From: Spirochaetales bacterium
GTDB lineage: Bacteria > Spirochaetota > Spirochaetia > Sphaerochaetales > Sphaerochaetaceae
Reading direction: 5' to 3'
Assembly: GCA_012728215.1 (NCBI GenBank)
Contig: JAAYFO010000085.1
Span: 1 to 32,214 of the forward strand
Length of the DNA stretch: 32,214 bases
The notes under the pieces were generated by a model that saw nothing but the letters and a program-made list of their open reading frames with translations, was not told the DNA's origin and did not search any database. A program made the position numbers and the translations under genes. Position 1 is the stretch's first letter. Each line of letters begins with the position of its first letter. Positions 17,189 to 26,500 of the stretch are shown one piece after another.

Positions 17189-17217
17189 ATCTTAAACCGA
17201 AAAACACCGATTAGCAA
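17189..17217 (-). promoter_or_regulatory. Promoter of the glyA-gcvH-gcvPA-gcvPB operon
   Basis: TTGCTA (17217-17212), a 17-base spacer and TAAGAT (17194-17189) lie 24 bases before glyA. The predicted leader is about 17 bases and includes GGAGAGG. No riboswitch-like structure fits in this gap. Confidence 0.55.
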
Positions 17218-17246
17218 CCGCATTTGATATATTGTCTCAACATCCA

Positions 17247-17702
17247 TCATAATGAACCGCCATATTCAGGTTCGTTTTCACCAGCAATGTACTCTTCTCC
17301 TGTGATCCTGCATTCCAGTCCCAGTAGAGTATCTGCCTTGGTCTTTGGCCGCAACTGACATTCCCACAATACAATGACATTCCAACCCATTGCCTCCAAC
17401 TGCGAATAGTCCCTGATGTCACGCTGCTGATTCCGTTCGAACTTCGCCTGCCAGAACCCGACATTTGACTTCGGGACAGTTGCGAATCGACAACCCTGAT
17501 GACGGTGCCAGAAACAGCCGTTGACGAATATGACAGTACGATATTTCGGAAGTACGATATCAGGTTTTCCAGGATAGCGTCGGTCATTTTTCCTGAAACG
17601 GAACCCCTTTGAAAAGAGGTAGCTCCGCACCGCCACCTCAGGCCTGGTGTCACGGCCTTTTATCATGCTCATGTTTCTGCTACGTCTTTCAACATCGTCC
17701 AT
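17247..17702 (-). CDS. vsr: Very short patch repair endonuclease (Vsr)
   Basis: Nicks next to T:G mismatches produced by deamination of 5-methylcytosine. The 151 residues show the family pattern: RSRNMSMIKGRDTRPE at the start, catalytic aspartate D48 in PGKPDIV, VIFVNGCFWHRHQGC (58-71) with catalytic or zinc-site histidines and cysteines, FW..KFERNQQRD and GWNVIVLWECQL. No cytosine-5 methyltransferase is adjacent, so its partner must be elsewhere or lost. The start has no ribosome site and an extended -10 lies just before it, so translation may be leaderless. The gene lies between infA (divergent) and glyA (same strand). A stand-alone mobile repair nuclease is an alternative reading. Confidence 0.93.
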   Translation of the reverse strand: MDDVERRSRNMSMIKGRDTRPEVAVRSYLFSKGFRFRKNDRRYPGKPDIVLPKYRTVIFVNGCFWHRHQGCRFATVPKSNVGFWQAKFERNQQRDIRDYSQLEAMGWNVIVLWECQLRPKTKADTLLGLECRITGEEYIAGENEPEYGGSL

Positions 17703-17708
17703 ACCAAT

Positions 17709-17717
17709 ATTCTAGCA
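17709..17717 (-). promoter_or_regulatory. Extended -10 promoter of vsr
   Basis: TGC-TAGAAT on the minus strand ends seven bases before the vsr ATG, so transcription would begin at or next to the start codon, consistent with the missing ribosome-binding sequence. A -35 box at normal spacing is not clear. Confidence 0.35.
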
Positions 17718-17768
17718 CAAGATAAATGACTTTTCACAATATATGGAATCGGATTGGTCCTGAGCCGT

Positions 17769-17850
17769 TTCATGACAGCATGAATCCAAGCCGAAAACCT
17801 TGGAAAACAAGGCATCGGACATCTATTGAGCAGTATTGAGGACTCCTCAA
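17769..17850. repeat. Cluster of short inverted repeats between vsr and infA
   Basis: The 204-base divergent gap contains three perfect dyads: TTCATG-4-CATGAA (17769-17784), CCTTG-5-CAAGG (about 17799-17813) and TTGAGGA-1-TCCTCAA (17836-17850). A fourth, TTGACA-6-TGTCAA (17852-17869), overlaps the infA -35 box. None is followed by a T-run. They may be protein-binding sites; otherwise no gene is visible in the gap. Confidence 0.4.
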
Positions 17851-17851
17851 G

Positions 17852-17880
17852 TTGACAGAGAAATGTCAATAACTTATACT
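17852..17880 (+). promoter_or_regulatory. Strong promoter of infA
   Basis: A consensus TTGACA (17852-17857), a 17-base spacer and TATACT (17875-17880) lie 27 bases before infA. The -35 box is one arm of a dyad with TGTCAA at 17864-17869. Confidence 0.75.
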
Positions 17881-17906
17881 CAAACAGTATTTTACAGGAG
17901 GGCAAC

Positions 17907-18125
17907 TTGGCCAAAGAAGAAGCAATAGAAGTAGAAGGACTTATCAAAGAGTCACTTCCAAATACAATGTTCCGAGTGGAACTTCGCAACGGGCACATCA
18001 TACTCGCACATATTTCAGGGAAAATGAGAAAGAATCGGATTAAGATTGTCCCTGGTGATACCGTCAGAATCGAGATGTCCCCATACGACCTCACAAAAGG
18101 TCGGATAGTCTATCGCGACAGATAA
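17907..18125 (+). CDS. infA: Translation initiation factor IF-1
   Basis: Single OB-fold S1-like protein that binds the 30S A site during initiation. Its 72 residues are the family length and contain the signature [26 protein letters not shown] and the ending [17 protein letters not shown](V)YR (broken here for clarity). It begins with TTG, preceded by AGGAGG at 5-6 base spacing. It is monocistronic, with its own strong promoter and a terminator 26 bases downstream. It is not in a ribosomal-protein operon, as in many non-Firmicutes. Confidence 0.97.
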   Translation: MAKEEAIEVEGLIKESLPNTMFRVELRNGHIILAHISGKMRKNRIKIVPGDTVRIEMSPYDLTKGRIVYRDR

Positions 18126-18150
18126 GCTACAATAGCATAATCAAGCATAC

Positions 18151-18188
18151 AAGAGCAGCCAGATTCAATCTGGCTGCTCTTGGTTTAC
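18151..18188. terminator. Bidirectional terminator after infA
   Basis: A perfect 13-base stem (AAGAGCAGCCAGA / TCTGGCTGCTCTT) with a 5-base loop, then TGGTTTACTT. It lies between convergent infA and the exported-protein gene ending at 18214. The T-tail is modest on both strands, but the stem is very stable. Confidence 0.8.
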
Positions 18189-18213
18189 TTAAAATCATCA
18201 AATTCCCAATTTA

Positions 18214-18696
18214 TCAGTAATATCCCTTCTGCTGCAATGTTTCAGCGACATTCGACCAGTTTATGCTGTTCATTATCACCATGGCATTCCTTATCTGTTC
18301 ATCAGAATAGATTCCATAGGAGCCATTCCATGAAGAGTCGGACAATTCGGATATTGAAGCCCAGTCATAATCATAGAGGTCAATGCAGAGCTCTGTGATC
18401 TGAGAATCATCGTCATTCCAATAATCACCGTCATCCATGTCATTCCAAAGATTGGAATCATCTTCTCCCCAGAAACTTCCACCTCTTAGGTTTGCAGACA
18501 TGGAGTTTGTGTCCATGATCAACTCCGCTGGAACATCAAACGCATTTGCAGGCACGCTCTTGGTGAAACTGGTAATCCAGCTGATATCGGAATAATCGTC
18601 ATCGGAATCCCCGATTGCAGCAAGATTCTTGCCATTAAGCATCACCGTGCCGGAAGTGAGAGCAGGCAGTTTGTAATAATAAGTGCCACCTTGCAT
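18214..18696 (-). CDS. C-terminal part of an exported protein split by an in-frame stop
   Basis: Not recognised. The 160-codon frame is exactly continuous with the upstream 85-residue secreted piece and is separated from it only by one TGA. Its ATG directly follows that stop and has no ribosome site. Its opening (MQGGTYYYKLPALTSG) reads as the natural continuation of a beta-rich domain with a repeated 'DG/GG..Y' pattern (compare GGETYS at the end of the upstream part). The middle is strongly acidic, with DSDDDYSD and DDGDYWNDDDS, perhaps metal-binding. The C-terminus is QQKGYY. I read the pair as one ~245-residue protein interrupted by nonsense mutation or sequencing error. Independent re-initiation is possible, but the product would lack a signal peptide. 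Confidence 0.55.
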   Translation of the reverse strand: MQGGTYYYKLPALTSGTVMLNGKNLAAIGDSDDDYSDISWITSFTKSVPANAFDVPAELIMDTNSMSANLRGGSFWGEDDSNLWNDMDDGDYWNDDDSQITELCIDLYDYDWASISELSDSSWNGSYGIYSDEQIRNAMVIMNSINWSNVAETLQQKGYY

Positions 18697-18954
18697 TCAT
18701 GAGTAGGTCTCACCACCTTTGTGAACCGTGCGACTGAAAAGCATGCCATTGCTCATCATCTCAATCGCAAAGTCCTTGCCATCATGATACATGAGAGAAT
18801 CAAACTTCATCCCTTCGCTGCTGATGGAAGCACCGATTGTAAACGGACCTTTCCTGAAAGATTCAATATAGGGGGCGGCCAGCTTGCTGACTGCTCCAAA
18901 CGACATTGATACGACAACTGCAAAAATCAAAATTGCAACAGTTAGTTTCTTCAT
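18697..18954 (-). CDS. N-terminal part of the split exported protein
   Basis: 85 residues with a clear signal peptide (MKKLTVAILIFAVVVSMSFG, cleavage near FGA) followed by a short beta-rich segment resembling periplasmic DUF4412/LolA-like folds (KFDSLMYHDGKDFAIEM). Translation stops at TGA (18697-18699), and the same frame continues into the 160-codon gene. No strong ribosome site precedes the ATG at 18954. Function is unknown; a periplasmic or outer-membrane location is inferred from the signal. Confidence 0.55.
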   Translation of the reverse strand: MKKLTVAILIFAVVVSMSFGAVSKLAAPYIESFRKGPFTIGASISSEGMKFDSLMYHDGKDFAIEMMSNGMLFSRTVHKGGETYS

Positions 18955-18996
18955 ATCTAATGATAATACGATTATTCATGGTAAGTAAAATGTCAA

Positions 18997-19587
18997 TCAA
19001 ACATTTACAGGATGAGAGAGATATCTGAGATCGCGAGGCTCAATGCCTTTTGTTATAAGGAATCTACGCAAATCCGTTACGTCGTCCATCCTGCCCGAAC
19101 AAGCCTTGAGAAAGACTTTTCCGCAGTTGATGGCATCGTCCAGGGCGTTGTGAGCATTGTAATTCATCCCGAAATGCTCGGAAAGACTCGTCAAGGCATG
19201 GCTTGGAAGCTTGGGCCAAACCCGTCTGGATATCTGAAGTGAACACAGATACTTCAACTCCGGAACATCAATGTCATAGTTGAGAAGGAGCGAGCTCAGA
19301 ACTCTCATATCGAATGCCGCATTGTGGGCTACAAGGAAGGAATCACCTATAAACCACTGGATATCCGGCCAGAGATACTTGAAATCCGGAGCATCCTTCA
19401 CATCGCAAGGCCTGATTCCATGAATCTCTATGTTACGTAATGCAAAATGACAGAAGGAAGGTGGCTTTATAAGACAATATCTGGAGTCAACCATATCACC
19501 TGTCTGATCCATCCTCACCAAGCCGATGGAGCAGGCGCTTTGCGGGTGAAAATCAGCGGTCTCAAAATCAATGGCGACGAATTCCAT
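18997..19587 (-). CDS. DEDDh 3'-5' exonuclease, DNA polymerase III epsilon-like
   Basis: Single-domain exonuclease of the DnaQ superfamily. From the ATG at 19587 (196 residues) the Exo motifs are: D7/E9 in VAIDFETAD, D93 in AHNAAFD, and H146/D151 in YNAHNALDDA, the full DEDDh set, so it should be active on DNA or RNA ends. The start lies one base after the stop of the cysteine desulfidase gene; longer frames overlap that gene. Stand-alone proteins like this occur in many bacteria and are not necessarily the replicative proofreading subunit. It is the last gene of the efflux operon. Confidence 0.87.
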   Translation of the reverse strand: MEFVAIDFETADFHPQSACSIGLVRMDQTGDMVDSRYCLIKPPSFCHFALRNIEIHGIRPCDVKDAPDFKYLWPDIQWFIGDSFLVAHNAAFDMRVLSSLLLNYDIDVPELKYLCSLQISRRVWPKLPSHALTSLSEHFGMNYNAHNALDDAINCGKVFLKACSGRMDDVTDLRRFLITKGIEPRDLRYLSHPVNV

Positions 19588-19588
19588 C

Positions 19589-20893
19589 TCAGCAGCTCTT
19601 TTCCAGCATGATTGACAGGATCGTCTTGTCAGTCTCTTCCATTCCTTCGGTGCTGATTCTTGAAAGGGATCTGATAGCCTGCAGTGAGTCACTGCCACAG
19701 ATACCGCTTTCCGATCCAGGACCATGCCCCTCAAGAGCAATCATCACAGCAAGACCTGCTGCATCGAGGCTCGAATGAATCTTCAAAGGACAAGTCATCT
19801 TGGCACCATCGCAGATGATTCCAGTCAGATTTCCGACCATGACATTTATCGCACGGTCCATCACCTTGCAGTCACCGCCAAGCAGATAGACATAGGCACA
19901 GGCTGTGGCGATTGAAGCGGTGAACGCACCGCACAACGCAGAAAGCCTATCCTTGCAGGCAGTAAGCACAAGGGCGACGCATTGACTTATGAACAAAGCC
20001 CTGGTCAGCGAAAGGCTGCTGGCCTTCAGATACTGAGCTACGATATACACCGGGACAGTCACAGTCAGACCTTGGTTGCCGCTTCCCGAATTGATCACAA
20101 CCCCCAGGTTGCAACCGGCCATGCGTGCATCGCTTCCTGCCGCAGCAAGAGCGGCGCCTACTGCAAAAGCTTCGGTCAGGCTCGTGGGATTGCGATGAAG
20201 ATCCTTCATGGCTGTCCGTCCGACACACAGTCCGTATTCTTCGCTAAGTCCATGTTCAGCTATCTTCAGATTGGTCTGAACAGCATCAAGCAGGAATGAA
20301 CCTTCCTCTTCGCTTATAGCGCAGGCCATCTCCACTATGTTCTCCAATGAGATCTCGGAAACCTGCCTGCTGCCTAGGACCTTGGCGCCAGCTGAGGCAG
20401 ACCTTTGCTCGCAATGAGCTGAACAATCATCTTGAAGGAGCTTGCCGTCAAGCCTCAGATTGGAAAAATGATCATGTTCGTCCCTTATCGTAGCTTCGCC
20501 AATATGGTCACAGGTGTGCACCCGGACCTGCACAAACAAAGGCGGCACATCGCCAACCATTGAAAGGCTTATCGGGACAGCTTTGGCAGACTCGATCTGG
20601 GAAGGGGTGATATGGGACAGGATTCCCAATCCATCAGCGACTGACCCACCTGAAATTCCAAGTGCCACAGCTGCCTGAATTCCCTTGAGCTGACAATTGG
20701 GTATTCCGACACTCATGGCATTCTTGATCAGATCACGACTTGCGAATATCTCCGCTCTTTCTATCTTCTGACCAAATTGAGCGACGATATCCCTTGCCTT
20801 TGCTCCTGCAAGTGCCGAAGCGGCAGGTTCGGTGCATCCCATGGCCAGCATCATCTCCTGCCTGACCAGAGCAATGATCATATTCTTATCCAT
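19589..20893 (-). CDS. cyuA: L-cysteine desulfidase/serine dehydratase-like protein (CyuA, UPF0597 family)
   Basis: Probably breaks L-cysteine into pyruvate, ammonia and sulfide using an oxygen-sensitive [4Fe-4S] cluster. The 434-residue protein carries the N-terminal GCTEPAA with C20, the glycine-rich GGSVADG, NSGSGNQGL and, near the C-terminus, GIICDGAKMTC, which should supply further cluster cysteines. These motifs are the family signature and imply an anaerobic lifestyle. The ATG at 20893 has GGGAG 8 bases upstream; the longer frame reaching 20908 overlaps the TolC gene. Its location behind an efflux operon may be fortuitous, or the pump may export a sulfur compound; neither is shown. Confidence 0.88.
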   Translation of the reverse strand: MDKNMIIALVRQEMMLAMGCTEPAASALAGAKARDIVAQFGQKIERAEIFASRDLIKNAMSVGIPNCQLKGIQAAVALGISGGSVADGLGILSHITPSQIESAKAVPISLSMVGDVPPLFVQVRVHTCDHIGEATIRDEHDHFSNLRLDGKLLQDDCSAHCEQRSASAGAKVLGSRQVSEISLENIVEMACAISEEEGSFLLDAVQTNLKIAEHGLSEEYGLCVGRTAMKDLHRNPTSLTEAFAVGAALAAAGSDARMAGCNLGVVINSGSGNQGLTVTVPVYIVAQYLKASSLSLTRALFISQCVALVLTACKDRLSALCGAFTASIATACAYVYLLGGDCKVMDRAINVMVGNLTGIICDGAKMTCPLKIHSSLDAAGLAVMIALEGHGPGSESGICGSDSLQAIRSLSRISTEGMEETDKTILSIMLEKSC

Positions 20894-20897
20894 CAAG

Positions 20898-22265
20898 TCA
20901 ACTCCCAAGATAACTTACTACATAGTAAGAAGCTGAAAGGCCTATGAGTTCCTGAATCCTTTCAATCTTCACTGCCCGAAGTTCCATTTCGGCCTTCAGA
21001 AGATCAGTTTCAGAAGCTGCACCTGCATCAAGAAGTTCATTCTGACGTTTGACCTTCTCCATGCACGCCTCCACCTTGTCATCATAATAGGTAATCTTGA
21101 TCTTCGCAAGTTCAATATTGTGGTAGTTTGACCTGAGCTGTTCGAGAATCTCATCCTTGCCAAGACTTGTATCCAAAGCGGCGGAAGCTTTCTGGCTTTC
21201 AGTGCGGGATACGTTTCTGACCGCCTTTCCCCCATCCCAGACATTAGCCTTCAATGCAAGGGTAAGAGTCGAATTCGCACTATCCTGACGATACCAGTCA
21301 GTCTCAATCAGAGGGAACCGGGATCCCGAATAACCAAGCGTCGCAACAAGGGCAAGATCAGGCTTCCAGTTCACTGAAACACCTGCAATCTTGTTGGCAA
21401 TCGAGGCAATCTCTTCCAGTTTTGCAAGAAGCTGGAACGTAGTCCGGCTCTGGTCAGTTGCACGATATTCCCACCGTTCAAGGTCAGTGTTGAGAACTGA
21501 CAGATACTTCTTCTCATCCGGTTGCAGCTCTATCTGATCCATTGTCAACGACTCAAGCCCGCACATCTTGGCAACGGAACGCAGCTGTTCGTCAATCTGA
21601 TTGTCAAGCTGAGCCAAAGTGACGTCCAGCTGACTTGCCTGAACCATCGCATCCTTGACATCCAGTTCAAGCAGAATTCCATTGACCTGGGCCTGCTGGG
21701 AAAGATTCACCAACCGGTCTGCAAGCGCAGTCTCCTCCACAAGCAGATTGCGGATCTGATTCAGATACACAAGAGCGGCCATCCTGCTTTGAAGCTCGGT
21801 TGAGTTCTGCTCACTCATCTGAACCATCTGCAAGGTTCTGGCGTTATAAATACTCCTGTACAGATTCACGGCATTTGTGATCTTTCCCCAGGTGACGACA
21901 GGCTGAGTGATCTGAAGCTGGAACTGGTACATCATGTTTTCCTGCCCCTTGTAGAGAGTGAGATAGTCATCCCCTAAGCCGGAACCGATGTTCCCGATTC
22001 CCAGAAATTCCATCAGCTGGTCCTTCTGCAAAGTCACCGCTTCTATGGGATTGAACAGATAGCTGCCTGTCACAGTTAGATCAATGGTAGGTGAATAACC
22101 CCATTTGGCATCATTGTAATCCAGAAGAGCAGTCTGCACATCTTCCTTTGCCTTAAGCAGATTCAGGTTGTTCCCCAGCATCATCGCATTGAGATCAGAG
22201 TATGTGTAAGCCCACAGCGACAGGCAAAGAGACAAGACAAGAATTGTTGCAATCAGTTTCTTCAT
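20898..22265 (-). CDS. TolC-like outer-membrane efflux protein
   Basis: Outer-membrane channel of the tripartite pump encoded upstream. The 455 residues begin with a signal peptide (MKKLIATILVLSLCLSLWA). Long amphipathic helical stretches in two repeats follow (e.g. NLNLLKAKEDVQTALLDYND near the start and KQNELLDAGAASETDLLKAEMELR-like text near the end), typical of the outer-membrane efflux protein family. It starts 3 bases after the lipoprotein gene's stop and precedes cyuA by 4 bases. Chemistry cannot be predicted. Confidence 0.88.
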   Translation of the reverse strand: MKKLIATILVLSLCLSLWAYTYSDLNAMMLGNNLNLLKAKEDVQTALLDYNDAKWGYSPTIDLTVTGSYLFNPIEAVTLQKDQLMEFLGIGNIGSGLGDDYLTLYKGQENMMYQFQLQITQPVVTWGKITNAVNLYRSIYNARTLQMVQMSEQNSTELQSRMAALVYLNQIRNLLVEETALADRLVNLSQQAQVNGILLELDVKDAMVQASQLDVTLAQLDNQIDEQLRSVAKMCGLESLTMDQIELQPDEKKYLSVLNTDLERWEYRATDQSRTTFQLLAKLEEIASIANKIAGVSVNWKPDLALVATLGYSGSRFPLIETDWYRQDSANSTLTLALKANVWDGGKAVRNVSRTESQKASAALDTSLGKDEILEQLRSNYHNIELAKIKITYYDDKVEACMEKVKRQNELLDAGAASETDLLKAEMELRAVKIERIQELIGLSASYYVVSYLGS

Positions 22266-22268
22266 AAG

Positions 22269-23594
22269 CTATTCTTCATCAATTACAGCTACAATGTCGT
22301 AATCAGCATCACCGCTGCTCTTTTCAAAGGCCTTTTTCTTTGCCTCACTGATTTCTCCAAGGTTTCGAGTATCACCATCTGTGCATTTGACCTTGATCTT
22401 GTAGAACCAGTCATTCACATCTGGTTTTGAGACAGTGCCTGAGTCACTTCTGTCAACGATGATGTAGACCTCTGCAGTGGCGACAGCTCCTTCATAGTCA
22501 CCAATATGATCTCCAGAAGCAAGAAGCACTGGCTTCCAGCTGACTCCATCGCCCAGCCCTGTGAACACACCATGAGTGACAAGTGAGGAATTGGCTCCAT
22601 TTCCGTCGCGTTCGGAATACACATGGTCAACCACATGAAGAGTACGACCGGTAGTTCCGCTGGTTATTGTCGAATTAGCCAGCCAGACATCGATGTTGTC
22701 ATTCTTTTCCGCAGTCGATTCGGTGTTCAATGTGCCTCTGAATGATGGATATGTGAATTCATAGTCCTTCACGTATGCTGTCTTTGTGATGGAAGCATCC
22801 CCTCTGAGCTCTGTATCTGTGACATTCAGGGCGCTGAAGCTGCTGGCTACCTTATAATAAGCAGAAGTGCTTGAATCCACCCATTCCCAGGTTGAATCGT
22901 CAGGAGTATCCAAAGATATCAGAACTGTGGTTTCACCTTTCGTCTTGTCCGCCAGATACGGCACAGTGATGGTTTCAGATCCTGTGATATTCACAGAATA
23001 ATCCTGATATGGATGATCGGTCAATGTGTTCAGATAGACCTTCACATCACATGTGAATTCGGTAGTCGACAACTCGTCGTCTGCGGCATCCTTGATTCTC
23101 AATGCTATGTCCTTGGTCTTGAATCTCGAAGTAAGGCTGGTCTTGACCCGTGATGAATTGCTGCTGTCACTTACTATGGTGACTTTGTCTGCTTCCTTCA
23201 CCAGGCCATAATCATCGCTGAAATACAGAAGATAGACATCAAGATAGGAGGCCGTCTTGCCGAATTCCGGGTTGGTGGTCTTCCATATAAGCTTGCTTAT
23301 GGAGAATTCTCCATCGGCATTTGTCGAAGTAGCTGGAATGTAGTTGCCGCTTGTGCTGGGAGAGAAGCTGAGCTTGACCCCAGTCTCATTCGTTGTGGCT
23401 CCACGATTGAAATCTGCATTCCTAAGGTTTTCATCGGTGTAGGCATATACCATAACTCCGGATATGCCGTTTGAGGAATCGGAATCGGTCAAGGTTCCTG
23501 ACAGTCCTGCGTCGAATACTGCAGAGCATCCTCCAAGAAGCAAAACTGTTCCCATTAGGATTGCAATCAGCAACGCTTTATTTGATTTCTTCAT
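22269..23594 (-). CDS. Lipoprotein with carboxypeptidase-regulatory-like domain, in efflux operon
   Basis: Not recognised as a named protein. From the ATG at 23594 (441 residues) the start is a lipoprotein signal with lipobox LLGGC. The first ~140 mature residues look like a CarboxypepD_reg-type beta domain (GLSGTLTDSDSSNGISGVMVYAYT ... TSTNADGEFSISKL read as one domain). The rest is beta-rich and Ser/Thr/Asp-heavy. GGAGG eight bases upstream fixes the start, which lies within the last codons of the RND gene. A lipoprotein between pump and TolC is unusual. It might be a surface or periplasmic accessory, or an unrelated cargo gene translated with the pump. Confidence 0.75.
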   Translation of the reverse strand: MKKSNKALLIAILMGTVLLLGGCSAVFDAGLSGTLTDSDSSNGISGVMVYAYTDENLRNADFNRGATTNETGVKLSFSPSTSGNYIPATSTNADGEFSISKLIWKTTNPEFGKTASYLDVYLLYFSDDYGLVKEADKVTIVSDSSNSSRVKTSLTSRFKTKDIALRIKDAADDELSTTEFTCDVKVYLNTLTDHPYQDYSVNITGSETITVPYLADKTKGETTVLISLDTPDDSTWEWVDSSTSAYYKVASSFSALNVTDTELRGDASITKTAYVKDYEFTYPSFRGTLNTESTAEKNDNIDVWLANSTITSGTTGRTLHVVDHVYSERDGNGANSSLVTHGVFTGLGDGVSWKPVLLASGDHIGDYEGAVATAEVYIIVDRSDSGTVSKPDVNDWFYKIKVKCTDGDTRNLGEISEAKKKAFEKSSGDADYDIVAVIDEE

Positions 23595-26500
23595 CTTCAG
23601 AACCTCCATTCTTTCTGGATTTCTTCTTTATTATCTTCCTTTCAAAGGAATAATATACAACAGGGACAAGGAACAGAGTCACAAGCGTCGAGGCGAAAAG
23701 GCCTCCGAATATCGCCTGTCCGACTGGAGCGTAGAGCTCTGCACCAGGGCCAATGGCCAACGCCATCGGAAATACTCCGAACATTGTGGTCAAGGTAGTC
23801 ATGAGAATAGGTCTCAGACGACTGGAGCCTCCTTCGGTGACGCTTTCCTTGAGAATCCGTATCTCCTCCACTTCGTCCATAAGAACTCCGAATCCGGCCT
23901 CGTGAGTTACTTCGCAATCAGGTGTATCCACGATGTCTTCATCAACACCATTGAGTTTGGCAGCCCTTTTCCTTTCACGAAGAAGATTCATGTAGTCGAT
24001 GAGAATGATGGCATTGTTCACGACGACGCCTGCAAGTGAGATGATTGCAACTACACTCATCAGGTTGAGGTTGGAGCCGAACACAAGCAGTCCGATGATC
24101 ACTCCGATGATTGCAAAGGGAACACTCATCATGATGATGAAAGGCTGCTTGAATCTCTCGAACTGCACGACCATCACGGCATAGACTAGGAAAACTGCAA
24201 TGGCGGTTATCGTGATCATCTGTCCAAGCGAATCGGTGATGAGCTTCATCGTACCTGCATCCTGGCTTGATATTCCATCGGGAAGAGGGTTTTCCTGCAG
24301 ATACTTGTTCATCGCGTCGTTGACTTCTGATGTATCATCGTTCACCAGTGTGGCACTGACAGAGACTGCCTTGAGTCTGTCCTTGTGCCTTATCGAGTTG
24401 ATTGTGTTCTCCACTTTGAATTCACCAAGGCCAGCGAATGAAATTGAATCGCCTGCTGAAGACTTGATCGCCAGCTTGGAAAGAAGGTCTTCGGTAAGCG
24501 GCTGACTGGCTGCATCACTTGAAAGCTTGATTGAATAGCGCTCATTGTTGCTGTCAGTCATCTTTCCGGCATCAAGTCCAGAGAAGAGTATCCTTGATAC
24601 GATTCCGGCTTCATAGCTTGTGATTCCCAATGAATTGAGGTATTGCTGCGACATATCCAACGTGACGTTAACCGAATCAAAGTTGGTATCGACTGCAGTA
24701 GTGACGACACTTGGGATCGTCTTGAGCCTGGCTTCAATTTTCAATGCAGTCTGATAAAGCTCGTTCACATCCGTTCCAACAAGGCTGAGCTGGTAACCGC
24801 CTCCTTCTGAAACAAAGGCCAGAAGATGGTCAAAGCCACCGTTCTTCACTTCAACAGTGCAATCCACCATTTCCCTGGAAAGCACTTCCTGAAGCTCAAT
24901 GATTATCTGCTGGACCTTTCTTGTCCGCTGATCGGAAGGATTGAGAACCACATGCGCATAACCCAATCTCATGGCGTCAGCACCGACATTGCCAATATCG
25001 GAGGATTGTCCTGAATAGACAGCCATCGTCTCTATCTCCGGCACTTCTCGTCTGATGATCCTCTCTGCTTCGATCATTTTCTGCTCAGTCATGCTTCCAC
25101 TGTAACCTGTAGGGAATTCAAACGAAGCATAGAAGTCTCCGGTATCAATCGATGGAATGAACGAATAGCCAAGCATTGTCGCCAGAAGGAAAGACAGAAT
25201 CAGCAGGACTACAGGGACGATGATCACGAACTTGCGTTCCTCAAGACACCATGCTATGCCACGTCTGTAGCCATTCTCAACCTTCGCATATCCTCTGAGG
25301 AACAGGGACTTCTTATGGTCAGCGGGCTTCTTCCTGCCATAGAAAAGCCTGAGCAGGAACGGGACGAATATAATTGCAACCAGAAGCGAGGCGAACAGAC
25401 ATACCACAAGGGTTACTGCAAAGTCCTTGATGATCATGCCCACTATGCCTTTGAGGAAGATCATAGGAATGAACACTACGATGGTTGTAAGTCCGGATGC
25501 AAGAATCGAGGCACCGACTTCGTCAGATCCTCTTATGATGCCATCAATGGCATTCAGCTTATTATTTTCAAAGTTTCTGAAGACCTGCTCCAGCATGACT
25601 ATCGAGCCATCGACTATCATGCCAAGAGCCACGACTATTCCAGATACTGAAATAAGGTTGATCGACATTCCAAGGACTTTCATGCCCAGGAATGAGAACA
25701 GTACCGACAAAGGTATGGAAAGGCCTATTATAATTGTTGCCCTGGCATCGCTGAGAAAGAGGAAGATCACAATGATGGCCATTATCACACCAAGGACTCC
25801 GCTCTCTATGACAGTGGACAGAGAGGTTGTGATGCTTCGCGAGTCATCACTGATGATCTCGCATTTCAGCGCACCGTTTGTATCTCTTTCAATATCCTTG
25901 AGAACCTGCTTGACTTCCCTGGCAATGGACATCGTGTTACCAGAGAGTCTCTTGGATATCTGCATGACTATAAGCTGCTTGCCTTGAGAGAATGTCTTGG
26001 CATCCTCTTCAGGATATTCATATGTTATGTCCGCAACATCCCGAAGCTTCACTATGACATTGTCAGAGCCCATTCCTACTGTAAGGTCTCCTATCTCCTC
26101 TATGGAATCAAGTCTGCCGTCATAGTTGAATGTGACATTCTTCTTCTCATATGTGGACTCTCCAAGCGGAACGTAGACATTGGAGTAATTGAGCAGCTGA
26201 TAGACGCTCATCACCGATATGCCCTTGCTCTGGAGGTCATCCAAACGGAGCTTCACGCTCACTTCAAGTTCCTGCCCACCCAAGATCGAGATATCGCTGA
26301 CTCCATTGATCTTCGTAAGTCTCGGCACCACTTCATCATTTAGGTAAGTGGTTATGCGGCCAAGGTCCTCCCCTCCTGAGACGGAAAACTCGAAGATCGG
26401 GAGCATTGTGGCTCCTCCGACCATTGCAATCGGCTTGCCTTGAAGATTTTCCGGAAGGTCAGACATCAGCTGATCTATCCGATAGCGGATTTCTGCAAGC

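Noticed and set aside
17166..17246. Possible glycine riboswitch upstream of glyA
   Set aside because: The gap to vsr is only 81 bases, already filled by a promoter and short leader; no riboswitch core was seen.
18690..18705. Selenocysteine or alternative genetic code at the internal TGA of the exported protein
   Set aside because: No convincing SECIS hairpin follows the TGA, and many other genes here end properly in TGA, so recoding is unlikely.
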